Shown: positions 33,089 to 43,933 of the stretch, piece by piece | Layout: each line of letters opens with the position of its first letter | How positions within the stretch are numbered: position 1 is the first letter of the stretch | Assembly (NCBI RefSeq): GCF_016901855.1 | Contig: NZ_JACJKY010000012.1 | Span: 1 to 64,000, forward strand | Reading direction: 5' to 3' | Length of the DNA: 64,000 nucleotides | Origin: Merdimmobilis hominis | Lineage (GTDB): Bacteria > Bacillota > Clostridia > Oscillospirales > Ruminococcaceae | Program-made: the position numbers and the translations under genes | Notes under the pieces: generated by a model | Database searches by the model: none | Seen by the model: the letters and a program-made list of their open reading frames with translations, nothing else | What the model was told of the DNA's origin: nothing

Positions 33089-34243
33089 ATGAAACAGATT
33101 TGTATATTAGGATCAACCGGATCGATCGGTACGCAGGCGATTGAAGTCTGCCGTCATCAGGGATTTCGTGTCTGTGGTCTGGCGGCGAATCGGAATGCCG
33201 AACTGCTGGCTGAACAGGCAAAAGCGTTAAAACCGGATATGGTCTGCATTTTTGACGATTCGCAGTATGCGAAACTCAAAGAACTGCTGAGCGGGGAAAC
33301 GATCGAAATCGTCACGGGAATGGATGGCCTTTGCGCACTGGCATCAATGGAGCAGAGTGACATCGTTTTAAACGCCGTTGTCGGTATGGTTGGATTGGAA
33401 CCGACACTTGCCGCGATCCGTGCGAAAAAGACGATTGCGCTTGCAAACAAAGAAACGCTCGTGACGGGCGGACAGCTTGTCATCAGCGAAGCCAAAAAGT
33501 ACGGCGTCCGCATCCTGCCGGTTGACAGCGAGCATTCTGCGATTTTTCAGTCGCTTCAGGGAAACGAGCAAAATCGCGTGAATAAAGTGATTTTAACTGC
33601 ATCCGGCGGACCGTTTTACGGAAAAACGACAGAAGAATTAGAAAACGTGACAGTGGAGCAGGCACTTCGTCATCCAAATTGGTCGATGGGTGCAAAAATC
33701 ACCATCGATTCGGCTACACTGATGAATAAGGGACTCGAACTCATCGAAGCATGCTGGCTGTTTTCACTCCCGCCCGAGCAGGTGGAGATCGTTGTGCATC
33801 GGGAAAGTGTGATTCATTCGCTTGTCGAATATGAGGATCATGCGGTGATGGCGCAGCTCGGCGTACCGGATATGAAAGTTCCGATTCAATATGCGCTGAC
33901 TTATCCGGAGCGCAAAAACTGCGAAACTGCGCCGCTTTCCCTGACGAAATACGGCACACTCACTTTCTCCGAGCCGGATGAAGATACATTTGTGTGCCTA
34001 AAAGCGTGTAAAGAGGCCATTCGCCGCGGCGGATTATATCCGACGATTGTAAACGGTGCAAATGAGCAGGCAGTGGCGCTCTTTTTGGAGGGGAAAATTC
34101 GGTTCCTCGATATCGGCCGGTTGGTCATGGATTCGCTTTCCTTAAAATATGATATGGAGAGCTTTGATGTTTCCGATATTCAGGCGGCGGATCTGCTTGC
34201 AAGAGAATTTGTGCGGATTCAGTGCCTGAACGCATCGAAATAA
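33089..34243 (+). CDS. dxr: 1-deoxy-D-xylulose 5-phosphate reductoisomerase
   Basis: First committed step of the MEP isoprenoid route, using NADPH and a divalent metal. The 384 residues show the NADPH site GSTGSIGTQ at the start, ANKETLVTGG, PVDSEHSAIFQ (metal-binding Asp and Glu), LTASGGPF and ITIDSATLMNKGLE. Length and order are typical. It leads a run with rseP, ispG and polC, spaced 15-16 bases apart. Confidence 0.97.
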   Translation: MKQICILGSTGSIGTQAIEVCRHQGFRVCGLAANRNAELLAEQAKALKPDMVCIFDDSQYAKLKELLSGETIEIVTGMDGLCALASMEQSDIVLNAVVGMVGLEPTLAAIRAKKTIALANKETLVTGGQLVISEAKKYGVRILPVDSEHSAIFQSLQGNEQNRVNKVILTASGGPFYGKTTEELENVTVEQALRHPNWSMGAKITIDSATLMNKGLELIEACWLFSLPPEQVEIVVHRESVIHSLVEYEDHAVMAQLGVPDMKVPIQYALTYPERKNCETAPLSLTKYGTLTFSEPDEDTFVCLKACKEAIRRGGLYPTIVNGANEQAVALFLEGKIRFLDIGRLVMDSLSLKYDMESFDVSDIQAADLLAREFVRIQCLNASK

Positions 34244-34258
34244 AGGAGGCAGGTTTCA

Positions 34259-35278
34259 TTGCTAGCAATCATTTATACCATTTTGATTTTCGGCGTACTC
34301 ATTTTTGTTCATGAACTGGGTCATTTTCTGGCGGCCAGACTTTCAGGCGTGACAGTGCTTGAATTTGCAATCGGCATGGGTCCTGCGATTTTTAAAAAGC
34401 AGGGAAAAAAGACGCTTTACTCGATTCGTTTGCTCCCGATCGGCGGATATTGTTCGATGGAAGGGGAAACCGAGGAATCGGATGCGCCGGGTGCATTTAA
34501 AAAGGCAAGCAAACCGCGCCGTGCGATTATTCTGGCGGCCGGTGTGACGATGAACTTTTTAGTGGGCTTTTTGCTGATGCTCACTACGTTTATCGGAACG
34601 GAAGTGTATTCCACCAAAACGGTTGCGGAATTTAACACCGCCGATGCACTGTCGAATCAGACGGGACTCATGGTGAACGATACGGTGCAAAAGGTCAATG
34701 GGACGACGATTTTCACTGCAAATGATATTGTGTTTGCACTTCTGCGTGATGATGACGGCATTGTGGAAATGGATGTACTGCGTGACGGAAAAACTGTCCA
34801 TCTGTCCGGTGTAGAATTCAAGGTTTCCGGTGAGGGCGAAAACCGCACGCTTGATCTTGATTTTAAAGTATACGGCGAAAAAGCAAGCTTTTTGGGCGCA
34901 TTTTCACAGGCACTGGACGGCACGATTTCGCTGGTGCGCAACACGTGGGTGTCGCTTGGCGATATGGTGACAGGCCGTGTTGGCATTTCGGAACTTTCGG
35001 GTCCGGTCGGCGTCGGCGAAGTGGTTTCGCAGGCTGCACAGATCGGATGGCAGAGTGTGATTATGATTGCGGCATTTTTGTCGATCAGCTTGGGTATTTT
35101 TAACTCGCTGCCGATTCCCGCGCTCGACGGCGGCCATTTGCTGCTGCTGTTAATCGAAGCGATTCGCGGAAAGCCGCTCAATCAAAAGCTTGAGGGAATT
35201 CTCACGGTGATCGGATTTGCGTTTTTTATTTTATTGTTTATTGTTGTCACGATAAGCGACGTGATCAAACTGTTCTGA
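34259..35278 (+). CDS. rseP: Site-2 (RseP-type) membrane metalloprotease
   Basis: An intramembrane zinc protease of 339 residues that cuts anti-sigma factors or leader remnants within the membrane. The zinc motif VHELGHFLAAR (His18, Glu19, His22) lies in the first helix; a PDZ domain fills about 125-200; and PALDGGHLLLLL supplies the third zinc ligand in a later helix. The start is TTG at 34259 behind AAGGAGG. The dxr-rseP-ispG order is common in clostridia. Confidence 0.95.
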   Translation: MLAIIYTILIFGVLIFVHELGHFLAARLSGVTVLEFAIGMGPAIFKKQGKKTLYSIRLLPIGGYCSMEGETEESDAPGAFKKASKPRRAIILAAGVTMNFLVGFLLMLTTFIGTEVYSTKTVAEFNTADALSNQTGLMVNDTVQKVNGTTIFTANDIVFALLRDDDGIVEMDVLRDGKTVHLSGVEFKVSGEGENRTLDLDFKVYGEKASFLGAFSQALDGTISLVRNTWVSLGDMVTGRVGISELSGPVGVGEVVSQAAQIGWQSVIMIAAFLSISLGIFNSLPIPALDGGHLLLLLIEAIRGKPLNQKLEGILTVIGFAFFILLFIVVTISDVIKLF

Positions 35279-35302
35279 TTTGATAAAGAAGGGATGAGGA
35301 AG

Positions 35303-36346
35303 ATGCGGACAGTCAAACAGGTAAAGGTCGGAAATCTTACGTTGGGAGACGGAACCGTTCGGGTGCAGTCGATGCTGTCGGTTCCTGCACATGATATCGA
35401 GGGGAATATCCGTCAGGCAAAGGCGCTCGAAGCGGCCGGCTGTGAGATCATTCGCGCAGCTGTGCCGGACATGGAAGCCGTTTCGCTGATCAAAGCGCTG
35501 AAAGAAGCGATTTCGATTCCGCTGGTGGCAGATATTCATTTTGACTATCGGCTGGCGATTGCGGCGGTGGAAGCAGGCGTTGATAAAATCCGCATCAATC
35601 CCGGAAATATCGGCGAGGACAGCCGCGTCAAAGCGGTAGCTGATGCGTGCAAAGCGCATGGGGTACCGATTCGCATCGGCGTGAACGCCGGTTCGCTTGA
35701 GCCGCATATCTTGGAAAAATACGGTGCGCCGACGGCGGATGCACTGGTGGAAAGTGCACAGTATCATATCTCACTGCTTGAGCGGTATGATTTCGATCAG
35801 ATTGTCGTGTCGATCAAATCGTCGAACGTAAAAACGATGATCGAATCGTACCGGAAGCTTGCCGCTGTCTGTGATTATCCGCTGCACTTAGGCGTGACCG
35901 AAGCAGGTACAACGCGTATGGGTATCATCAAAAATGCAATCGGTATCGGCAGTCTGCTCACAGACGGCATCGGCGATACGATTCGCGTGTCACTTACGGC
36001 CGATCCGATTGAGGAAATCAAAGCCGGATATGATATTTTGAAAGCGGCAGGTGTGCGCAGCCGCGGGGTGGAAGTCATTTCATGTCCGACCTGCGGACGC
36101 ACACAGATTGATTTGATCTCGCTTGCAAAACAAGTGGAAGAAGCGCTTTCTGACTGTCAAAAGTCAATCCGTGTGGCAGTGATGGGCTGCGTCGTCAACG
36201 GTCCGGGCGAAGCGCGCGAAGCGGATATCGGCATTGCTGGCGGAAAAGGCTGTGCAATGCTCTTTAAAAAGGGCGAGATTTTGCGCAAGGTAGAAGAAAA
36301 CGAAATTGTTTCCGCACTGCTTGCGGAGATTGAACGAATGGAATAA
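35303..36346 (+). CDS. ispG: 4-hydroxy-3-methylbut-2-enyl diphosphate synthase
   Basis: A [4Fe-4S] enzyme that converts MEcPP to HMBPP, the penultimate MEP step. The 347 residues have the VQSM substrate loop, a TIM barrel with [11 protein letters not shown], and the C-terminal cluster Cys residues in CPTCGRTQ and [10 protein letters not shown]. Another ATG lies three codons earlier (35294); the later one is chosen because AAGAAGGG then sits nine bases upstream. The neighbouring dxr provides the pathway's first step. Confidence 0.93.
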   Translation: MRTVKQVKVGNLTLGDGTVRVQSMLSVPAHDIEGNIRQAKALEAAGCEIIRAAVPDMEAVSLIKALKEAISIPLVADIHFDYRLAIAAVEAGVDKIRINPGNIGEDSRVKAVADACKAHGVPIRIGVNAGSLEPHILEKYGAPTADALVESAQYHISLLERYDFDQIVVSIKSSNVKTMIESYRKLAAVCDYPLHLGVTEAGTTRMGIIKNAIGIGSLLTDGIGDTIRVSLTADPIEEIKAGYDILKAAGVRSRGVEVISCPTCGRTQIDLISLAKQVEEALSDCQKSIRVAVMGCVVNGPGEAREADIGIAGGKGCAMLFKKGEILRKVEENEIVSALLAEIERME

Positions 36347-36360
36347 AGGACAGAGCGATT

Positions 36361-39300
36361 TTGGAAAAACAGTTTGTATCGGTTTTCGGACCGTATTTAA
36401 CAAAAGAATATGATCCGGCACTTTTGCACGCGCAGCTTTTGGAATTGGACGTGGGAAAGGAGTCACGCGATCTGATCGTGACAATCCGTCCGCAGACATT
36501 GCTTTTAAAGCAGATAATCTTTTCGGCGGAGCAGGAATTGGCGGAAGCGCTTCAGTTAAAACAGTGCCGGGTCAAAACAAAATATACGCCCGATCAATTC
36601 ACGGAACACTATTTTCCGGAAGTGGTCTGTGCATTGAAACGCTCGGTTTCACTCATCAACGGCTATTTTGATGGTGCAGGATGCACGTTTTCTGACAATA
36701 TGCTGACGATCACACTGCGTCACGGCGGTGCAGAGCTTTTGGAAAAATGCCATGTCCGCCGAGAAATTGCATCGTTTATTTTCGATGAATTTTCGTTCCG
36801 GCCGGAGGTGTCGTTTGACGGTGTGCTCGAAGCGGAGCAGGTGGAACTGCCGGCGAATACGGCGGTGCTGGATGATGATATTCCGTTTCCGATGGATGCG
36901 CCGCCTGAAAGTGCATCGCCTGCTTCTTATATGCCGCCTCCTCAGATGGAGCGGCCGCGTTCTGCACCAAAGCGTGAAAAGCGCATGAAGCTCAATTTTT
37001 CGAATCTGCCGATTTCGTGCAAGGATGCAAGCGTGCTGATTGGACGGAATATCGCAGAAGAACCGATTTTACTGTCGGAGGTCAATCAGGAGAGTGGACG
37101 AGTGGTTGTCTGCGGCGAAATTTTCGCTGTGGATCAGCGGTATAACCGGGACAATACGAAAATTATTATGTCGGTGAGTTTTACAGACTACACCGGTTCG
37201 AATACGCTTAAAATTTTTGACGATGTCAAAAACGAAGAAAAATACGCGAAGCTTAAAAAAGGCGCGGCAATTTTGGTGCGCGGCGAGGCGTCGTATGACA
37301 AATACGACCGCGAAGTGGCAATTCGTCCGTTTGACATCATGCTGCTTGAAAAAGAGCCGCGTATGGATCACGCCGAAGAAAAGCGTGTTGAACTGCATTT
37401 ACATACGATCATGTCTGCAATGGACGCGACGACTAAGGTAGATGAGGTCATTAACACCGCATACCGTTGGGGACATAAAGCAGTTGCAATCACCGATCAC
37501 GGTGTTGTGCAGGCGTTTCCCGATGCAATGAATGCGGTCGATGCCATCCGCAAAGACGGCGGCGAGTTCAAAGTGATCTATGGCGTGGAGGCGTATTTTG
37601 TAAATGATGCGGTCGAGATTGTCAAAGGGGAGCAGGACGCACCGCTTGACGGTGAGTTTATTGTGTTTGATACCGAGACAACAGGTTTGAGCGCCGCAAC
37701 GGAGCGTATGACGGAAATCGGCGCGGTTTTAATCAAAAACGGTGAAGTCGTGGACACATTCAATACGTTTGTGAATCCGAAAAAGGCGATTCCGCCGAAA
37801 ATCACCGAATTAACCGGCATCACGAACGAAATGGTCAAGGACGCACCGGAGGAAGCAGAGGCGCTTTCATCGTTTCTTGATTTCTGCGGCGACCGGATTC
37901 TGATTGCGCATAATGCACCATTTGATATGGCGTTTGTGCAGGCGGCGGCCGCACGGAGCGGGATTTCGCGTCCGTTTACGTCCGTCGATACCGTGCCGCT
38001 CTGCCGGAATCTTTTGCCGGAGTTAAAAAAGCACAAATTAAACCTCGTGGCGGAGCATTTAAAGCTCGGCGATTTTAACCATCACCGTGCATCGGACGAT
38101 GCGAATATGCTGGCGGCGATCTTTTTAAAGCTGTGCGAAAAATTGCGTAATGAACGCGGCGTTACGACGATTCAGCAGATCAATACGGCGTGTGCCGGCG
38201 TTGATGTGAAAAAAGCGCAGAGCTATCACCAGATTCTGCTCGTGAAAAACGCGCAGGGACTTAAAAACTTATATAAGCTTGTGTCGTTTGCGCATTTGGA
38301 CTATTACTATAAACGGCCGCGGATTCCAAAAAGCGAGCTGATGAAGCATCGCGAAGGACTGCTTGTGGGCAGTGCGTGCGAGGCGGGCGAGCTTTACCGT
38401 GCAATTTCGGCAGGAAAGCCGTGGGCGGAGCTTTGTTCGATTGCGAAATTTTATGATTACTTGGAAATTCAGCCGACGAAGAACAACTTCTTCATGATTC
38501 GAAACGGCATGGTCGAGAGTGAAGAACAGCTTCGTGAGTATAACCGCACGATCATCAACCTCGGCGAAAAACTGGGGATTCCCGTTGTGGCAACGTGCGA
38601 CGTTCATTTTATGAACGAAAAAGATGCCATTTTCCGTGAGATTCTTTTAACCGGCATGAAATTCTCCGATGCGGCAGAACAGCCGCCGCTGTTCTTTCGG
38701 ACAACGGACGAAATGCTTGCGGAGTTTTCCTATCTTGGAGAGGAAAAAGCACGGGAAGTGGTCATCACAAACCCGAACAAAATCGCCGATCTCATCGATC
38801 CGGAGGTACGGCCGATTCCGCGCGGTACATTCACGCCGAACATCCCCGGCTCTGACGAGGATATCGCACGGATCACCTGGGATCGCGTACACGAAATTTA
38901 CGGTGATCCTGCGCCGGAGCTCGTGGAAAAACGACTCACCCGCGAACTCGAATCGATTATCAAACACGGATTTGCCGTGCTTTATATGATTGCACAGAAG
39001 CTTGTGGCAAACTCGGAGGCAAACGGCTATCATGTCGGTTCGCGTGGATCGGTCGGTTCGTCGTTTGTGGCGATCATGGCAGGTATTTCGGAGGTAAACC
39101 CGCTGCCGCCGCACTACGTCTGCCCGAAATGCAAACACAGCGAATTTATCACGGACGGTTCGGTCGGCTCGGGCTTTGACCTGCCGCCGAAAGATTGTCC
39201 GAACTGCGGCACAAACATGAACCGCGACGGACACGACATTCCGTTTGAAACGTTCTTAGGCTTTGACGGTGATAAAGCGCCGGATATCGACTTAAACTTC

Positions 39301-40710
39301 TCCGGCGAATATCAGTCGCGTGCGCATCGCTATACGGAGGAATTGTTCGGCAAGGACCACGTGTTTAAAGCAGGTACCATTTCGACCGTTGCGGATAAAA
39401 CGGCATACGGTTATGCGATGAAATATCTCGAAGAAACCGGCAAGCATGTCCACCGCGCAGAGGAAAACCGTCTGGCAATCGGATGTGCGGGCGTGAAACG
39501 GACGACCGGTCAGCATCCGGGCGGCATGGTCGTTGTGCCGTCTGATTATGAGGTGTATGACTTCACACCGGTACAGCACCCGGCAGATTCAAAGGAATCG
39601 GGCGTCATTACAACGCACTTCGATTTCCATTCGCTCCACGATACGATTTTGAAACTCGACGAGCTTGGACACGATGTGCCGACGCTCTACCGCCATTTGG
39701 AAGATTTAACAGGCATCATGATCGCAGACGTTCCGCCGATGGACGAAAAGGTCATCAGCCTCTTTACATCGACCGAGGCGCTGGGCGTTACTCCCGAAGA
39801 AATCCACAGTGAAACCGGTACGCTTTCGCTGCCGGAGATGGGTACAAACTTTGTGCGCCAGATGCTTATTGACGCGCAGCCGAAGAAGTTTTCCGACCTG
39901 CTGCAGATTTCGGGTCTTTCCCACGGAACAGACGTGTGGCTTGGCAATGCACAGGATTTGATCCGCGATAAAGTTTGTACGATTTCCGAAGTGATCGGTA
40001 CGCGTGACAGCATCATGACATATCTGCTCCATAAAGGGCTCGAGCCGAAAATGGCGTTTAAAATCATGGAGATCACGCGTAAAGGCAAGGCACCGAAGCT
40101 TTTAACCGAGGAACATTTTGCCGCGATGAAAGAGCACGGCGTACCGCAGTGGTATGTCGACAGCTGTATGAAAATCAAGTACATGTTCCCGAAAGCGCAC
40201 GCGGCGGCGTATGTCATTGCAGCGTGCAAGCTCGGTTGGTTTAAAGTGTATCATCCGCTGCCGTATTATGCGTCGTTTTTCACGGTACGCGGCGGCGACT
40301 TTGATGCCGAGAGCGCCGTGCAGGGAAAAGAGGTCGTGCAGATGCGGCTTGAGGCATTGCGCTTAAAAGGAAACGACCGCTCCGTCAAGGAAAACGACAC
40401 ATATGTCACCTTGCAGATCATCAACGAGATGCTCTGCCGCGGATATTCGTTTTTGCCGGTTGATCTGTATCGTTCGCATGCAACCGATTATCAGATCGAG
40501 GACGGAAAAATCCGCCTGCCGTTTACGGCGCTAAAAGGCGTCGGCGAAGCGGCTGCAAGAGGACTGCAGGAGGCCGGTACACAGGGAACATATATCTCGG
40601 TTGATGAGATTCAGGAGCGTTCGGGCGCTTCGAAATCGGTCATTGAGATGCTCGAAGAAGCCGGTGCATTAGAGGGTCTTCCGAAAACGAGTCAGATGAC
40701 GTTCTTTTGA
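36361..40710 (+). CDS. polC: DNA polymerase III alpha subunit, Gram-positive PolC type
   Basis: The main replicative polymerase of Bacillota, 1449 residues. From the N-terminus: an alpha-specific region (about 1-190), an OB fold (about 225-335), a PHP domain interrupted by the DEDD proofreading exonuclease (FDTETTGL at about 436-443), the palm with a zinc-finger segment (CPKC and CPNC around 920-950) and the catalytic [11 protein letters not shown], then fingers and the C-terminal beta-clamp tail QMTFF. It starts with TTG at 36361, with AAGGA upstream. It is last in the dxr-rseP-ispG-polC run; the his promoter starts at the base after its stop codon. Confidence 0.97.
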   Translation: MEKQFVSVFGPYLTKEYDPALLHAQLLELDVGKESRDLIVTIRPQTLLLKQIIFSAEQELAEALQLKQCRVKTKYTPDQFTEHYFPEVVCALKRSVSLINGYFDGAGCTFSDNMLTITLRHGGAELLEKCHVRREIASFIFDEFSFRPEVSFDGVLEAEQVELPANTAVLDDDIPFPMDAPPESASPASYMPPPQMERPRSAPKREKRMKLNFSNLPISCKDASVLIGRNIAEEPILLSEVNQESGRVVVCGEIFAVDQRYNRDNTKIIMSVSFTDYTGSNTLKIFDDVKNEEKYAKLKKGAAILVRGEASYDKYDREVAIRPFDIMLLEKEPRMDHAEEKRVELHLHTIMSAMDATTKVDEVINTAYRWGHKAVAITDHGVVQAFPDAMNAVDAIRKDGGEFKVIYGVEAYFVNDAVEIVKGEQDAPLDGEFIVFDTETTGLSAATERMTEIGAVLIKNGEVVDTFNTFVNPKKAIPPKITELTGITNEMVKDAPEEAEALSSFLDFCGDRILIAHNAPFDMAFVQAAAARSGISRPFTSVDTVPLCRNLLPELKKHKLNLVAEHLKLGDFNHHRASDDANMLAAIFLKLCEKLRNERGVTTIQQINTACAGVDVKKAQSYHQILLVKNAQGLKNLYKLVSFAHLDYYYKRPRIPKSELMKHREGLLVGSACEAGELYRAISAGKPWAELCSIAKFYDYLEIQPTKNNFFMIRNGMVESEEQLREYNRTIINLGEKLGIPVVATCDVHFMNEKDAIFREILLTGMKFSDAAEQPPLFFRTTDEMLAEFSYLGEEKAREVVITNPNKIADLIDPEVRPIPRGTFTPNIPGSDEDIARITWDRVHEIYGDPAPELVEKRLTRELESIIKHGFAVLYMIAQKLVANSEANGYHVGSRGSVGSSFVAIMAGISEVNPLPPHYVCPKCKHSEFITDGSVGSGFDLPPKDCPNCGTNMNRDGHDIPFETFLGFDGDKAPDIDLNFSGEYQSRAHRYTEELFGKDHVFKAGTISTVADKTAYGYAMKYLEETGKHVHRAEENRLAIGCAGVKRTTGQHPGGMVVVPSDYEVYDFTPVQHPADSKESGVITTHFDFHSLHDTILKLDELGHDVPTLYRHLEDLTGIMIADVPPMDEKVISLFTSTEALGVTPEEIHSETGTLSLPEMGTNFVRQMLIDAQPKKFSDLLQISGLSHGTDVWLGNAQDLIRDKVCTISEVIGTRDSIMTYLLHKGLEPKMAFKIMEITRKGKAPKLLTEEHFAAMKEHGVPQWYVDSCMKIKYMFPKAHAAAYVIAACKLGWFKVYHPLPYYASFFTVRGGDFDAESAVQGKEVVQMRLEALRLKGNDRSVKENDTYVTLQIINEMLCRGYSFLPVDLYRSHATDYQIEDGKIRLPFTALKGVGEAAARGLQEAGTQGTYISVDEIQERSGASKSVIEMLEEAGALEGLPKTSQMTFF

Positions 40711-40755
40711 TTGACAGCAGCGCTGTTTTGTGTTATCATGTTATCACGTTACTAC
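40711..40755 (+). promoter_or_regulatory. his operon promoter with three tandem 8-bp repeats
   Basis: TTGACA (40711-40716), 17-base spacer, TATCAT (40734-40739). Over and after the -10 box run three tandem octamers: GTTATCAT (40732-40739), GTTATCAC (40740-40747) and GTTACTAC (40748-40755). Their placement suits a repressor operator. With only about 30 bases of leader there is no room for a T-box. Confidence 0.75.
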
Positions 40756-40775
40756 GATAAAGCGGAGGCGACGAT

Positions 40776-41987
40776 ATGCCAAGATATAATTTAATTACGC
40801 CGGAAGGAACGCGCGATTATTTGTTTGAGGAAGCTGCGGCGATCCAAAAGACGGAGCAGACGATTCATCATCTGTTTGAAGCACGCGGATTTTCGCGTGT
40901 GATCACACCAGCGATTGAGTTTTTGGATGTCTACAACGAAAACGGACATAGCATTCCGGTGGAATATATGTATAAACTCACCGACTATAAAGGACGATTG
41001 ATGGTGATTCGTCCCGATTCGACGATGCCGATTGCACGGCTTTGCGCTACCCGCCTGCGGGATGCCGCACTGCCGCTGCGGCTTTACTACAGCCAGTCGG
41101 TGTATGCACAAAACCGCGTGCTGGCAGGCAGACGCGATGAAGTTAAGCAAAGCGGTGTGGAACTCATTGGCGCAGAAGGACTTCGTGCCGATCTTGAAAT
41201 GGTGTCGCTTGCGGCAGATGTGCTCAGTGGGTGCCATTTAAAGCCGTTCCGCATTGAAATCGGACATATCGGCATTTTCAATGCACTTGCCGATGCACTT
41301 CATATCGACGAAGTCGAGCGGGAACAGATAAGACTTTATATTGAATCGAAAAACTATCCGGCGCTTGACGATTATCTCGTTCGGTTCGGTGATTCGCACG
41401 AGGCGACAGTGCTTCGTCAGCTGCCGCGGCTGTTCGGCACCGCACAGGTGTTTACACAGGCGCAGACACTGCTTGCAGGGACAAAAGCGGAAGAAACGCT
41501 TTCCTACTTAAAGAAACTGTATGAGCAGCTTTGCCGGATGGACTGTGGTTCGATGGTGAGCGTTGATCTTGGTATTGTAAACCGTACCGATTATTATACC
41601 GGTATTGTATTTAAAGGCTATATCGAAGGACACGGTGAAGAGGTGCTTTCCGGCGGACGATATGACCGGCTGGTCAAGCAAAACGGCGCGTATGTGCCGG
41701 CGATCGGATTTGCGGTGAATATTGACGCAGTGGCACACGCGATCAATCAAAAGGAGCCAATCGCGCGCGCACATGCCGATGTGCTGATTGTTGCAAAAGA
41801 TGAAGAGGCACTTCCGCATGCGTTCGAATTGCTCTCTCGTTATAATGAATGGGGAAAAACGGCGGAATTTTTCTGTGACGATGCAGAGAAAGCACGCGCG
41901 TATGCGACACTTCGTGGGATTCCCAAAATTGTGTTTCTCAAAGAGGGTCAAAGTGAAGAAGTCAGTGCAGAGGAGGCGTCAAAATGA
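40776..41987 (+). CDS. hisZ: ATP phosphoribosyltransferase regulatory subunit
   Basis: A histidyl-tRNA-synthetase-like protein of 403 residues with no synthetase role; it binds short HisG and gives it feedback inhibition by histidine. Seen: TPEGTRDYLFEEA at the N-terminus, the class II aaRS-like core with RPDSTMPIAR and YYSQSVY, and GGRYDRL near the C-terminus. It leads the his operon, and its stop overlaps the hisG start (ATGA), matching their joint assembly. Confidence 0.93.
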   Translation: MPRYNLITPEGTRDYLFEEAAAIQKTEQTIHHLFEARGFSRVITPAIEFLDVYNENGHSIPVEYMYKLTDYKGRLMVIRPDSTMPIARLCATRLRDAALPLRLYYSQSVYAQNRVLAGRRDEVKQSGVELIGAEGLRADLEMVSLAADVLSGCHLKPFRIEIGHIGIFNALADALHIDEVEREQIRLYIESKNYPALDDYLVRFGDSHEATVLRQLPRLFGTAQVFTQAQTLLAGTKAEETLSYLKKLYEQLCRMDCGSMVSVDLGIVNRTDYYTGIVFKGYIEGHGEEVLSGGRYDRLVKQNGAYVPAIGFAVNIDAVAHAINQKEPIARAHADVLIVAKDEEALPHAFELLSRYNEWGKTAEFFCDDAEKARAYATLRGIPKIVFLKEGQSEEVSAEEASK

Positions 41988-42628
41988 AACCGATTCGAAT
42001 TGCGCTCACAAAAGGACGGCTTGAAAAAGATACCGTCGCATTATTTGAAACGATGGGATTTGACTGCACCGCACTGCATAACAAAGGCCGGCGGCTGATT
42101 CTGCCGATTCCCGATGCAAACATTGAGGTGGTGCTTGCAAAAGCCGCCGATGTCATTACCTACATCGAACATGGTGTGTGTGATGTGGGCGTTGTCGGAA
42201 AAGACACGATCATGGAATATGGCGGCTCGTTTTTCGAGGTTGCCGATTTGGGATTCGGTGCATGCCGGTTTGCACTGGCAGGAAAAAAAGGCGACGATTT
42301 TTATGCGGGATATGCAGAGAAAACGATTGCCACCAAATATCCGAATGTGACGCGCCAGTTTTTTGAAAAGAAAAACATGGATGTGAATATCGTCAAAATC
42401 GAGGGCAGTGTGGAGTTGGCGCCACTTTTGGGACTGGCGGACGCGATTGTCGATATCGTGGAAACCGGTTCGACACTTAGAGAAAACGGGCTTGAGGTAT
42501 TTGAAGAGGTTGCGCCGATTTCAGCGCGCGTAATCGTCAACACCGTCAGCATGAAGCTCGATCAGCAGACAATCGAAACGCTCATTGGCAATATGGAGCG
42601 GGCACGTAAGGGGGAAGAAGTACGATGA
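41984..42628 (+). CDS. hisG: ATP phosphoribosyltransferase, short form
   Basis: First committed step of histidine synthesis, joining ATP and PRPP. At 214 residues it is the short form, lacking the C-terminal regulatory domain, which explains the presence of hisZ. ITYIEHGVCDVGVVGKD-type sequence (YIEHGVCDVGVVGKDT) and the PRPP loop DIVETGSTLREN are visible. Coupled on both sides by ATGA overlaps. Confidence 0.96.
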   Translation: MKPIRIALTKGRLEKDTVALFETMGFDCTALHNKGRRLILPIPDANIEVVLAKAADVITYIEHGVCDVGVVGKDTIMEYGGSFFEVADLGFGACRFALAGKKGDDFYAGYAEKTIATKYPNVTRQFFEKKNMDVNIVKIEGSVELAPLLGLADAIVDIVETGSTLRENGLEVFEEVAPISARVIVNTVSMKLDQQTIETLIGNMERARKGEEVR

Positions 42629-43908
42629 TTTCCATTATCAATGTAAACGGAACAGATGAAGTTACCTTTTTAAACCGGCTTTCCGAGCGAATCGGTTCGG
42701 TGAATGAGGAAGTCACTGCCGCAGTCACGCAGATTCTGCGGGATGTGAAAGCCCGCGGCGATGAAGCGGTGGCGGCGTATACGAAAAAATTTGACGGACA
42801 GCTGCCGCCGTCGTTTGAAGTCAGCCGCGACGAAATTAACGACGCACTGACAGAGGCCGACCCGGCATTTGTGGATGCAATGCTTAATGCGGTTGCAAAC
42901 ATCACAGAATTCCATAACCGCCAAAAACAGCAGAGCTTTATCGATGCAAAGCCGAACGGTGTGCTGATGGGACAGCGGATTCGCGGATTAAAACGCGTGG
43001 GTCTGTATGTGCCGGGCGGTACGGCGGCATATCCGTCGTCGGTGCTGATGAATGCGATTCCGGCAAAAATTGCGGGCGTTGAGGAAATCATCATGGTGAC
43101 GCCGCCGCGCAAAGACGGCACAGCAAATCCGGATATTCTTGTGGCAGCGGCATTGTGCGGTGTAGACCGTGTCTTTTTGATGGGTGGTGCACAGGCGGTC
43201 GCAGCGCTTGCATATGGTACGGAGATGGTGCCGAAGGTGGACAAAATCGTGGGGCCGGGCAATATCTTTGTGGCAACGGCGAAAAAATTGCTGTTCGGCG
43301 AAGTCGATATCGATATGATTGCCGGTCCGAGCGAAATTTTGATTCTGGCGGACGAAACGGCAGAGCCTTCGTATCTGGCGGCTGACCTCATGAGCCAGGC
43401 AGAGCACGACAAACTCGCTTCTTCGATCCTGGTGACCACTTCGGCGGAGATTGCGCAAAAGACAAAAGAAGAACTTGCCCGTCAGGTGCAGACGCTTTCC
43501 CGCCGCGAGATCATCGAAGAATCACTTCAGAGATTCGGCGCGATTTTCGTGTGCGAAACAACCGATCAGGCAGTGGAGCTGGCAAACCGGCTGGCACCAG
43601 AGCACTTGGAAGTCATGATGGCTGATCCGGTGTCGTATATCGGAAAGCTTGACAATGCGGGAAGTGTATTCCTCGGGAAATATTCGCCGGAACCGCTCGG
43701 TGACTACTATGCAGGCCCGAACCACGTATTGCCGACCAGCGGAACAGCACGCTTTTTCTCGCCGCTTTCCGTTGACGCTTTTATCAAAAAATCAAGCTAT
43801 ATTTACTATACACAGGAAGCACTTGCAAACGCAAAAGACGATATTATCCTACTGGCGGAAAGAGAACGGCTGACGGCGCATGCCAATTCCATCCGTGTCC
43901 GCTTTTGA
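42625..43908 (+). CDS. hisD: Histidinol dehydrogenase
   Basis: Zinc- and NAD-dependent enzyme that oxidises histidinol to histidine in two steps. The 427 residues include GLYVPGGTAAYPSSVLMN, KIVGPGNIFVATAK, DMIAGPSEILI, the SQAEHDK metal motif (Gln and His ligands) and PTSGTARFFSPLS. It follows hisG with an ATGA overlap, placing the last pathway step third in the operon. Confidence 0.97.
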   Translation: MISIINVNGTDEVTFLNRLSERIGSVNEEVTAAVTQILRDVKARGDEAVAAYTKKFDGQLPPSFEVSRDEINDALTEADPAFVDAMLNAVANITEFHNRQKQQSFIDAKPNGVLMGQRIRGLKRVGLYVPGGTAAYPSSVLMNAIPAKIAGVEEIIMVTPPRKDGTANPDILVAAALCGVDRVFLMGGAQAVAALAYGTEMVPKVDKIVGPGNIFVATAKKLLFGEVDIDMIAGPSEILILADETAEPSYLAADLMSQAEHDKLASSILVTTSAEIAQKTKEELARQVQTLSRREIIEESLQRFGAIFVCETTDQAVELANRLAPEHLEVMMADPVSYIGKLDNAGSVFLGKYSPEPLGDYYAGPNHVLPTSGTARFFSPLSVDAFIKKSSYIYYTQEALANAKDDIILLAERERLTAHANSIRVRF

Positions 43909-43933
43909 CCGTGAAGTTTGAAAGAGGGATCTT

